Below are positions 56,308 to 64,000 of a DNA stretch of 64,000 nucleotides, piece after piece. The DNA comes from Kalmanozyma brasiliensis GHG001. Taxonomy: Eukaryota; Basidiomycota; Ustilaginomycetes; Ustilaginales. Within the stretch, counting starts at the first letter, position 1. The number at the start of each line of letters is the position of its first letter. The position numbers and the translations under genes are program-made. Below the pieces are notes generated by a model, which did no database searches, was not told the origin of the DNA, and was given only the letters and a program-made list of their open reading frames with translations. The DNA lies in assembly GCF_000497045.1 (NCBI RefSeq), contig NW_015961959.1:992001-1056000 (forward strand), written 5' to 3'.

Positions 56308-56965
56308 ATGTCGGAACAGAAGCAACCACTCATATCAAATCCGGGCGGCTACCGCGAGTCGCTCGAAGACCTCGACCCTCGCTACGCAACCGAGTCGTAT
56401 CAGCACCAACCTTCATCTGCCAACAACAACGTCGTCTTTGACGCAGCGTCCGCGGTCGAATCGCAATCACATCCGTCCCGCGGCGGGGGAGCGTCGTGGC
56501 AGTCACAGCCGCAGTCGCTGCAAGGTGGCAGTGGTGGAGGCTCCTATGGGACGTCGCAAGCGTGGAGTCTCAGCAGCATCTGCGCGATCGCATGGGCACT
56601 ACCGCCGTTCAGCTCGGCGTTCGTGCTGATTTGGGAGACCGAGAATGATCTGGCGAGGTTCCATGCATATCAGTCTGGGCTGAGCGGAGCACTGTTGATC
56701 GTTGGGCTGTGGGTGTTGAGGAGCTTGCTTGGGCTTAAGACCATCGGGTTGTTGGTGGGAATGGGCGCATATGGTTGGTTCTGGGTCAACGCGTAAGTGC
56801 TTATTGCTCCAGAGGGAGACAGGTTCTGAGAGGTTGCTGACCTTGACGTTTTTTTTTGCTCACCTCAACAGATCAACCGCACATAAGTCGGCACCATCGC
56901 TCTCGAGAAACCCCTACCTGCCACACATCGGCGATATAGCCTCCAGATGGGTCGGTGAAGAGTAG
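56308..56965 (+). CDS. DUF4870/Tic20-like small membrane protein (spliced)
   Basis: Exons 56308-56792 and 56872-56965 join across a 79-nt intron (GTAAGT to CAACAG), giving 192 aa. The first 85 residues are hydrophilic (Ser/Gln/Gly-rich). Three hydrophobic segments follow. The pattern RFHAYQSGLSGALLIVGLW and the final PHIGDIASRWVGEE match the DUF4870/Tic20-like family, in which an (F/A)RFHAxQ motif follows helix 1 and a (P)xIGDxA motif closes the protein. Function in fungi is unknown; distant relatives are channel-like or import components. The second exon is small but restores exactly this closing motif, which supports the model. Confidence 0.82.
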
Positions 56966-57082
56966 AAACATTCAGCACACTTCGATTCAGCCTCAGTCAC
57001 GCAATGTCACCGCATCACATCTCAGCAGCGTGACGCCAAAAGGTGGTAGCAGACTGTCTATCATTGCAATGTGTTGACCAGA

Positions 57083-59932
57083 TCAACACCTGGGCAGCCA
57101 CTCTCGATACGGCAGATCGGGGAAAGCATCCAGCCATCGATCCAAAAAGATATCGAGCCCGCCGCCGATCGTGCACTGATGCGTGTAGAACGCCTGCTCG
57201 ACCCACCTTCTCGCCTCGTCCTTCTTCTCCTGCTTCAGCATGAACTTGGCCAGCGTCAGCATCGATGTGATGCCACCATCAAAGTGCAGCGACGGCAGAT
57301 CGTTCAACACCCTCTCTCCACCCTGCGAAACCGTGCAGCCGATGGACTGGAGCGCCTGGAGCTCTGTCCGCGCCGCAGCGTCCAAGTCGTACTCGCTCTG
57401 GTGCAGCGCCATCAGCTGGTAAATCTTCATCAGGTCGGGCCGGAGAATCGGTCTTTCGACATGATAAGTGGCCTGCACCTTGTCCACCAGCTCCTGCAAC
57501 GACTCTGCCAGATCCCGATGATCCTCCATCTCCTTCTCCGTCTTTTCGGACGACTTGAGCACGATACGACTGCGTTCCTGCAACATGCTCAGCGATCCCC
57601 CTACCACCTTTCCGCGCTCTCGCACCTTGTCCTCGCCATCGCGTTCGTCCATCACGCAGATACCACAGCCGCACTTGAAGCCGTGCTTGGACAGCTGGCT
57701 GCGACGGATGAGCCACGGCTGCTCGCCCTTAACGTACTGGTGCATGATCTCGGTCCCCTTCTTGAGTGGGTGCAGCGCACGCGTGGTGACGATGTCGCCA
57801 AAGAAGACGGACGAGACGTTGGGCAGACAGGCGTGGTTCAGGATGGCGGGCAGGGGATGGACCATGGTTGAGCGGGTCAGCTCCGAGTCTTGTGTGAAGG
57901 AGGATTTCCCACCGGGATTGGCGGCGGGTCCGAAGGCGTTGAAGCGCAGGACGCCGTCGACGTAGCTCGTGTCGATGCTCGATCGAACCGACCCGTCAAG
58001 GACCGTCTGCCGCCAGCGCTGTTGCAGAGATGAGGTGCTGAGCGATGAACACGCTTGGATGAGCAACTCGATCTCGTCCGCACTTGCTTGCGCGTCCGTA
58101 TACTCCCGCTTCGGAGGCGAAGGATACTCCTCTCCGACCCACCTCGAATGCTCCACCCCAGGCCCCGCCGTCAACCCCATGATCGGCAACGTCAACTCGT
58201 TCCTATCCACCATGGCATGCACGCTCCTGGTTGCCGCCAACACCTGTGTCGTGGTACTCGTCACCCCCGACTCCACCGTATACCTCAACAGATGCACACC
58301 TCGACACCCGCTATCCGCGGCATAGCTCGACGCTGCCGCTTTGCAACACAGCAGCAGCTCTCCTTCGTCCACATCTCGGGTCAGCACCAACCCCCGTCCC
58401 GCACCGGGGATGTTGGCGATCTCCACCGGCCCGAACCAGTCCTGCACGTCAAACCGGGGCGTGGCGTAGGACTGCGAGTCGAAGTAGTAGGCCCAGACGT
58501 TTTCGTGAGTCGGACCGAGCGCGGATGCTTTTTGCGCGGCACGGACCGCGGTGAGGGTGTCGAGGATGCGATCTTGTGCGGCGGTTCGCTGAGAGGAAGG
58601 GTAGGCGGAGAGGGCGGATTCGAAGGCCAGTCGGCTGCGGGCGAAGTCGCATTTGCGATAGAGGACTTGACCCTCGAGCTCGAGATCTTCGGCGATGGAG
58701 CTGTCGGGAGAGGTGGAGAGGGGGAGCTTGAGAAGGCGTGCGGCACACAGCTCGCGGTAGGCGGCACCAGGTCGGTTCTCACCGAGGAGCGACTGGATGA
58801 GGGAGCGTGTCCTACGGCCTAGCTCCGATTTTCGTGACGAGTCGAGATCTCGTATGTGCCTTTCGGCAGACTCTGCGCTCGATGAGGCGACCAGGCGAGC
58901 TAATGGCCCGTCTTGCAGCCATCTGCAGCCTTTCGTGTTGCACGCTGCCGGAGAGTCTTTGAGCAACGACGCAACGTCGTCGAAGTGCTCTGCATGGTCT
59001 TGCGCCACATCGATCTTCCACGTTGTTGCATCGAGGATATTGGCATCTGCCTGGCTAAGTCGATCGAGAATATGAACGTCGGTAGGCGTATCGACACGGA
59101 TACCAGGAACGCTCTTGCCTCCTTGGCACGGACCGCCTTTTGCAAAGTGGTTGATACTGACGAAAGGCTCTCGTATCGCGAGCACAGTGCCGACAGGGAG
59201 ATGTGCGTCCAACTCCTTTCCTCCGACATGCAGATTGCTGGTGAAATGGGCGATGCTGATCGGTATCGCATTGCCTGACGGCAGCACGCCGATGAACGTG
59301 CACCCGACATAGAGATTTAAGCTGGACGCGACCTTGCAGAGCACATACCTCCCGTCAAATCGCTTCGGTGCTTCGAGCTCGTCTGCGTCTATCCTCTTCA
59401 GCTGATCGAGCGGCTTTTCTGATGCGTAGCTGCCGACGCCGTCGAACGTCTGCCTCGGTAGATAAAGTCGTCTCCTCTTTCGTCCAGTGTCTGGGTCGTG
59501 GCCCGCGACGTAGACCTCCTCTTGTCGCTTCTTGATCTCTGCGGCCTGCCTCGCTAGTAGAGCTTTCAATGGCACGGGCTTGAGCTTCTTCGGTGCGCTG
59601 AGAGCCTCCCTTTCCTTGCGCAGGAAATCGCGCTCCTTGTCGATCGCCTTGTTGTAGTTCTCGAGCAGCGCTTGTACTGCGCCCTTGAAGAGGTCTGCAT
59701 CGACAAGCGGATCGAGCGCTAGCTCCTCATCGTCCTCCGCAGTGCTGCTAGCGTCGGCCGCGTCGGTGGCATCCTTCTCGTCGGCTACAAGGTCGTCCTT
59801 TGCCGGCGTGAGCGAGAGATGCCGCGCCAGGTTGTCCTGAACCTCGCTGTCCGGGTCCGAGAGCTGAAGCAGCTGCTCGTGATCTGGTAGCGCCAGCCCA
59901 ATCTTGCGCAGCGCCTTGAGCAGGTCCTCCAT
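57083..59932 (-). CDS. SET-domain protein with TPR-like region (SMYD/Set5-like)
   Basis: 949 aa from ATG 59932; upstream frame codons have no ATG. The N-terminal 330 residues are helical and charged, then a region with TPR-like helical repeats (about 400-500, LLGENRPGAAYRELCAARLL and LYRKCDFARSRLAFESALSAYP). The SET domain begins near 540 (VEIANIPGAGRGLVLTRDVDEGELLLCC). It carries LNHACLPNVSSVFFGD, the NHxCxPN signature that binds S-adenosylmethionine, and YVKGEQPW. A post-SET-like CGCGIC supplies zinc-binding Cys. A long C-terminal helical region follows. Such proteins are lysine methyltransferases, often of non-histone targets. The substrate is unknown. The SET domain is split by a hydrophilic insert of about 130 residues, as in SMYD/Set5 proteins. 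Confidence 0.87.
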   Translation of the reverse strand: MEDLLKALRKIGLALPDHEQLLQLSDPDSEVQDNLARHLSLTPAKDDLVADEKDATDAADASSTAEDDEELALDPLVDADLFKGAVQALLENYNKAIDKERDFLRKEREALSAPKKLKPVPLKALLARQAAEIKKRQEEVYVAGHDPDTGRKRRRLYLPRQTFDGVGSYASEKPLDQLKRIDADELEAPKRFDGRYVLCKVASSLNLYVGCTFIGVLPSGNAIPISIAHFTSNLHVGGKELDAHLPVGTVLAIREPFVSINHFAKGGPCQGGKSVPGIRVDTPTDVHILDRLSQADANILDATTWKIDVAQDHAEHFDDVASLLKDSPAACNTKGCRWLQDGPLARLVASSSAESAERHIRDLDSSRKSELGRRTRSLIQSLLGENRPGAAYRELCAARLLKLPLSTSPDSSIAEDLELEGQVLYRKCDFARSRLAFESALSAYPSSQRTAAQDRILDTLTAVRAAQKASALGPTHENVWAYYFDSQSYATPRFDVQDWFGPVEIANIPGAGRGLVLTRDVDEGELLLCCKAAASSYAADSGCRGVHLLRYTVESGVTSTTTQVLAATRSVHAMVDRNELTLPIMGLTAGPGVEHSRWVGEEYPSPPKREYTDAQASADEIELLIQACSSLSTSSLQQRWRQTVLDGSVRSSIDTSYVDGVLRFNAFGPAANPGGKSSFTQDSELTRSTMVHPLPAILNHACLPNVSSVFFGDIVTTRALHPLKKGTEIMHQYVKGEQPWLIRRSQLSKHGFKCGCGICVMDERDGEDKVRERGKVVGGSLSMLQERSRIVLKSSEKTEKEMEDHRDLAESLQELVDKVQATYHVERPILRPDLMKIYQLMALHQSEYDLDAAARTELQALQSIGCTVSQGGERVLNDLPSLHFDGGITSMLTLAKFMLKQEKKDEARRWVEQAFYTHQCTIGGGLDIFLDRWLDAFPDLPYREWLPRC

Positions 59933-61411
59933 CTTCACGAGGCTGCTTCTTGTGACTGCCACAGGCGAAGCAAAGATGTCGAGTTGCACGGCTTGTGCGA
60001 GCTACTGTGGGCATCTTGACACCTGTCGTGTGGGCAACTTTTTGGAAGAATCAACCAAAAAATTGGGCCATTTCGGATTTCGGCGCAGTGCCAATTTCGG
60101 CCGACAGAGGTCACCCGCCGCCACTGCACAAGCCTATGAGGGGTTCGCCATGATCCTGAAGCGATGGTCAGATCTGACTGTAGTGCGCATCGCTCGGTTG
60201 ATCGGCCGCCGGCTCGTTAAGCCCCCAGACGAGGCATGCAGGTCGAGACAACGTGCTATTGAGCCTAGGAACGCGCGAGACGCGCGAGGTCCGGTGTGGT
60301 GAGCGATATGGAGACGCTTCGAGGCTGGCAAGCCGGCCATTGGGCTACATCGATTGCAGCAGAGCGGAAGAGTCCAGTCGAAGTCAAGCCTGCCCCGCAG
60401 CTGTCGGCACGACGGAAAATTACTTGCAGCAGCCTGCATCGATCTGAATGCAAGGGGAAGCGCTTCCCATCCAATGAAAGGAGAACGTGACCGCCGACGA
60501 GCGCAATGGCCGCTTTTCATGCAGTTCATATCAAGTAGCAGCCAGCATTCGATGCCTTCTTCTGACAAGCCATGCTCTCAAGTGGAAACACCAGCTTCTT
60601 GGGCTTACACGTAGGCCTAGCCCGGCGGGAAGATACCGATCCAGATCTCTGCATGGACACAAAACGACAATGATGGCCGGCGGGATGAGAGCTTTGGCCC
60701 CTTGTTCTTGAAAGGCACGTTCGCCGTTTCGAACTGCAGGGTGGCATGCAGCTGACAGCACAATCGGCTGTGGGCGGCACGGACGAGGGAACGTGTTTCT
60801 TCAACCCCTTTTCGATAGCCCGCTGCCATTGTACGACGTGCAATGCATTGCCGCGCGGAGAAAAGAGCGAAAATTAGAGCTCGCGTTTCTCAGCAGTTTC
60901 ACACGGCGGGCCGCTTCAGTCTCAGCCAGCCGCGCCGCCGTCTTGCCGTGCCGGTGGTGAACCGCCGCTTTGTGCGAGCATGCGGACACAGGCGTTCCTT
61001 GCCTCGCTTAGTCGTTTTGGTTGTCCGAACAGAGATCCTAAGCGAGTTCTGAGTTTTATTGTGCTCGCGAGCGTGTCGGATAAAGGCAAGCTGCGCTCAA
61101 CTGCAAGGCTGAGCGTGGCGTCCAACACGCTCAGAGGTGGCGACGGGGACAACTTCATTTGCGCAGGCATTAGCTCGATCGACTGCCGTGGGTCCCACCG
61201 GACGGATCATGTGCATTTGTGCCAAATGAGCTCTGCGGGAATCGTCAGAACATTCTAGCCGGCGCACCCCACCCCTGACCAATCCCATAAGCGGCACTAT
61301 ATAGACCTCCTCGCTTTGATCGTACCTTCCCCTCACCTTTTCTCACGCCCTCACCTATCCTTCCTACACCTTTTCGATCAGTGCCTTTCTTTTGAAAGCA
61401 CTGTCTTCATC
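59933..61411. other. Divergent promoter region, SET protein and GIT1-like transporter
   Basis: About 1.5 kb. The last 150 bp hold a clear CCAAT box (61279) and TATA box (61298) of the transporter. A CACGTT site lies near 60716. Short open frames look spurious. No RNA gene found. Confidence 0.5.
61279..61304 (+). promoter_or_regulatory. CCAAT and TATA boxes of the GIT1-like transporter
   Basis: CCAAT at 61279-61283 and TATATAG at 61298-61304, 108-133 bp above the ATG at 61412, followed by a C/T-rich initiator region. A strong, regulated core promoter is likely. Confidence 0.65.
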
Positions 61412-63028
61412 ATGGCCGACATTCAACACTCTCATCAAGAGAGCATTTCGCCTGCGGGCGAGGAGAAGCGCGTCCAAGGTTCCTCCTCCTCCATCAACGA
61501 TGCGCCCGCCGAACCTCTCGCCAAGAAGTCTCGTCTCGGAGCCGTAGGCCTCATCTTCGCCTGCGGTGCCGCCCTTTTCTCTGATGGCTATGTCAACGCC
61601 TCCAGTGGTCCCGCCCTTACCGTCCTCTCCTACGCCTACCCCAACGCGCCCGGCTTCGCGGCGTTCAAATCTCAATTCTCTTCCCTCGTCTTTGCGGGTA
61701 CCGTCTTTGGCATGCTCCTCTTTGGCTTCTTGGTCGACCGCATTGGCCGTCGACACGGTATGTGGTTCGCCTCGCTCTGGCTGACCCTCTGGTCGATCCT
61801 CATCGCTGGCGCCTGGGGCGCAGGTGGCTCCATCGGTGGCCTCTTCGCCGCCCTCTCCGCCTACCGCTTCATCATGGGTATCGCCATCGGCGCCGAGTAC
61901 CCTGCGGGCTCCGTCGCCGCTTCCGAAAACACCGAGAGCGAGGGCGTCAACAAGGGCCGTCAGCAGATGTACTTCATCATCGCCACCAACACCATGATCG
62001 ACCTCGGTTTCGTCGTCGCCGTCCTCGTCGCCTACATCCTGCTCCTCATTTTCGGCATGAACCACCTTCAATGGGTCTGGCGCCTCACTCTCGGCCTCGG
62101 TGCGCTGCCGCCGTTGATTGTCTTCTTCTTCCGCACGGGCATGAAGGAGCCCGAGCACTACCAGAAAAACGCGATCAGGAAGAACGTCCCCTACTGGCTC
62201 ATCTTCAAGCGCTACTGGGTGCGCCTCGTCGCTGTGTGCCTTGCATGGTTCTGCTATGATTATGTTTCCTATCCTAGTGGCTCCTACTCGTCCCTGATCT
62301 TCTCCCAGCTGATCCCATCCGAGGGGCTGTCCGACTACGAAGTTCTCAAGCGATCCCTCGCCTACTCCACTGCGCTCAACTGCTTCTACCTGCCCGGCAC
62401 CATCATCGGCGCCTTCGTATCCGACCGCCTTGGGCCTCGCCACACCATGATCGTCGGTCTCCTCTGTCAAGCCGTGCTCGCTTTCGTTATGGGCGGCGCC
62501 TTCGGTACCATCCGCAACAACTTCGGTGGTCTCGTCACCGTCTACGGCCTCTTCCTCGCCTTTGGTGAGTTTGGCCCTGGTAACAACCTCGGTCTGCTCG
62601 CCAGCAAGGCTGTGGGACCATCAGCCGTCCGCGGACTTAGTTATGGTTTGTGTGCTGCGATCGGAAAAGTAGGCGCGTTCAGCGGCAGTTATGCGTTTCC
62701 CGTGATCCAGGCCGATCTAGGACCGGAGGACTCGAACATTTACTACGCCGGATCGTTCTACATCGCTGGTGGATTGGCCATTTTTTCGGCAGCAATCACG
62801 TTCCTGTTCATCCCCAACATCGGGCAGGATGGCATGAAGAAGGAGGACGAGGCGTTCCGCCAGTACCTCGCCGACAACGGCTACGACGTGAGCCAGATGG
62901 GTCTGTTGGAGAAGGATTCCCCGTCGAGCTTCGAACAGGGCGCCGCGAGGACCGAGTCCAACACCGGTTCGGTAGGCGATAAGAAGGATGGGAGTGAGAC
63001 AGTCGTCTCGTCTACCGCTGTCAATTGA
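61412..63028 (+). CDS. Major facilitator, glycerophosphodiester/phosphate transporter (GIT1-like)
   Basis: 538 aa with twelve membrane helices and hydrophilic ends. MFS signatures are present: loop 2-3 GFLVDRIGRRHGMW and loop 8-9 SDRLGPRHTM, with GAEYPAGSVAASE after helix 4. The block FGEFGPGNNLGLLASKAVGPSAVRGLSYGLCAAIGKVGAF in helix 10-11 resembles the glycerophosphoinositol transporter Git1, which is close to the proton/phosphate symporters of the PHO84 group. Import of glycerophosphoinositol or glycerophosphocholine, or of phosphate itself, is the likely function. The ATG at 61412 follows CATC. The strong promoter and the phosphatases elsewhere in the window fit a phosphate-response role. 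Confidence 0.85.
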   Translation: MADIQHSHQESISPAGEEKRVQGSSSSINDAPAEPLAKKSRLGAVGLIFACGAALFSDGYVNASSGPALTVLSYAYPNAPGFAAFKSQFSSLVFAGTVFGMLLFGFLVDRIGRRHGMWFASLWLTLWSILIAGAWGAGGSIGGLFAALSAYRFIMGIAIGAEYPAGSVAASENTESEGVNKGRQQMYFIIATNTMIDLGFVVAVLVAYILLLIFGMNHLQWVWRLTLGLGALPPLIVFFFRTGMKEPEHYQKNAIRKNVPYWLIFKRYWVRLVAVCLAWFCYDYVSYPSGSYSSLIFSQLIPSEGLSDYEVLKRSLAYSTALNCFYLPGTIIGAFVSDRLGPRHTMIVGLLCQAVLAFVMGGAFGTIRNNFGGLVTVYGLFLAFGEFGPGNNLGLLASKAVGPSAVRGLSYGLCAAIGKVGAFSGSYAFPVIQADLGPEDSNIYYAGSFYIAGGLAIFSAAITFLFIPNIGQDGMKKEDEAFRQYLADNGYDVSQMGLLEKDSPSSFEQGAARTESNTGSVGDKKDGSETVVSSTAVN

Positions 63029-63211
63029 GCGCTCTGCTCACAAACAACCCTCGAGATGATGACGAAACACTTGTAGATTACTTTTTCGTCTATACCCCTT
63101 GTACGAATTTTACGATGACGCAATTGTGCTAGAGGTTTGTGCTTTGTTTTACAGTGGACGACGGAACTTGATGTTGCGAACGTGATTGAGAGACTCGGTG
63201 TAGGACATGGT

Positions 63212-63916
63212 TCAGGGATAGAGGGCGTTGAGACGGGCGTTGACCGAGGTGCACACCTTGAGCGCGTCCTCCGTCTTGATGCGATCGATGGCCGAGGTCT
63301 CGGTGAACTTGAGCAGACGCTGGTGCCTGCTCTCGTGGCCGTAGACCCCCTTGATGTGTGCCAGAGTGCCGTCCTTGAACACGAACTCGCCGTCCGCGTC
63401 GTGGTACAGGTACATAGAGCGGGGCACGTACAGGATGGCCCACTCATCATGGCCGAAGTGCAAGACAACGTATCGCTTCTGGGTCGTAGGATAGGCGGGA
63501 GTGATGATGTTGCACGCCACGACGGCAATGAACGACATCTGTTTGCCAAGGACGTCTTCTTTGTTGGCTCGAAGCCAGAACCGAGGCGGAGTGAGCGTCC
63601 ACAGGTTGATCCTGCCGAGCTCGACGGGTGCTCGGGGAGTTCGTGCGTTGGCCTCTCTCGTGCCAGCCACTGGAGCCGAGGAGGTCGGAGCCTTGGTGCC
63701 TTCAGCTGTGCGCGTGGCGGTGGACGTGCGAGGGGGCATCGGAGATTCGATCAGCGAGTGAGCGACGCGGACGATGCTAGGACCGCGCTGCGGGTCCGAG
63801 AGGAAGCGGTAGACGTTGGAAGTAGATGCGCCCTCCCTGATGCGCTTCATGAGATCCTTCAGGACATCAAAGTCGGCATCGTTGGGATGTTCCACCTCGA
63901 TGGTCCGGGTCGGCAT
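63212..63916 (-). CDS. Orphan protein, possibly lineage-specific
   Basis: 234 aa. I recognise no family. Residues 1-55 form two charged helices (FDVLKDLMKRIREG, NVYRFLSDPQRGPSIVRV). A Thr/Pro/Ala-rich linker spans 60-95. Residues 100-234 look like a mixed alpha/beta domain with GRINLWTLTPPRFWLRANK, KRYVVLHFGHDEWAILYVPRSMYLYHDADGEFVFKDG and a helical end. There is no signal peptide or membrane helix. Codon use matches neighbouring genes, start and stop are clean, and it converges with the transporter, so it is probably a real gene. The sequence upstream of 63916 runs out of the window. Confidence 0.7.
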   Translation of the reverse strand: MPTRTIEVEHPNDADFDVLKDLMKRIREGASTSNVYRFLSDPQRGPSIVRVAHSLIESPMPPRTSTATRTAEGTKAPTSSAPVAGTREANARTPRAPVELGRINLWTLTPPRFWLRANKEDVLGKQMSFIAVVACNIITPAYPTTQKRYVVLHFGHDEWAILYVPRSMYLYHDADGEFVFKDGTLAHIKGVYGHESRHQRLLKFTETSAIDRIKTEDALKVCTSVNARLNALYP

Positions 63917-64000
63917 AGCGACGGTCTCCAGCAGGCGTAGGACCAGCAGCTTAGAATGCTCGAGCGATCTTCAGGGCTTTGTGACGATGTACCGTTTTGT

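Overview
The window is nuclear DNA from a fungus, most likely a smut of the Ustilaginomycotina (Ustilago/Sporisorium/Pseudozyma-like). The evidence is compact, mostly intronless genes with strong GC-rich codon bias; a few short GT-AG introns (71-105 nt, ten introns in seven genes); and fungal families such as a Kre9/Knh1-type GPI protein, ACR3, LSB5, YAT2 and OFD1/TPA1. I cannot name the species. I support 33 protein genes and see no tRNA, rRNA, transposon or CRISPR array.

Layout. 0-9 kb: a concentrative nucleoside transporter, a three-exon DPM2 gene, an orphan two-TM protein, mitochondrial IMP2 protease and a Yap-type bZIP factor. 9-19 kb: LSB5 (VHS/GAT endocytic adaptor), an orphan coiled-coil protein, YAT2-type carnitine acetyltransferase, a lipocalin-like protein and a CHY zinc-finger protein. 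19-24 kb: OFD1/TPA1 prolyl hydroxylase, a peroxisomal-looking SCP2 protein and a GPI-anchored wall protein. 25-30 kb: three small-molecule enzymes (MetX-like hydrolase, epoxide hydrolase, PhzF-like). 30-35 kb: two secreted phosphate-releasing enzymes side by side (PhoD and phytase-like). 35-49 kb: SAM carrier, SLX1 nuclease, a secreted ureohydrolase, FGGY kinase, PTH2, an alcohol dehydrogenase, ACR3 arsenite pump and a P450. 51-64 kb: V-ATPase subunit f, PSO2/SNM1 crosslink nuclease, phospholipase C, a Tic20/DUF4870-like membrane protein, a SET-domain protein, a GIT1-like transporter and an orphan protein.

Two themes connect genes. Phosphorus: PhoD and phytase-like enzymes release phosphate outside the cell, the GIT1-like carrier could import glycerophosphodiesters, and PLC cleaves phosphoinositides inside. 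DNA crosslink repair and SUMO: PSO2 carries a PIP box, a UBZ4 finger and a linker with seven consensus SUMO-acceptor motifs, while SLX1 ends in a textbook SUMO-interacting motif about 13 kb away. The SUMO link is my leading candidate for something undescribed; it is inferred from motifs only.

Several small genes (DPM2, CHY protein, V-ATPase f) are visible only after splicing. One of them starts with a 5-nt coding exon and LSB5 starts with a 9-nt exon.
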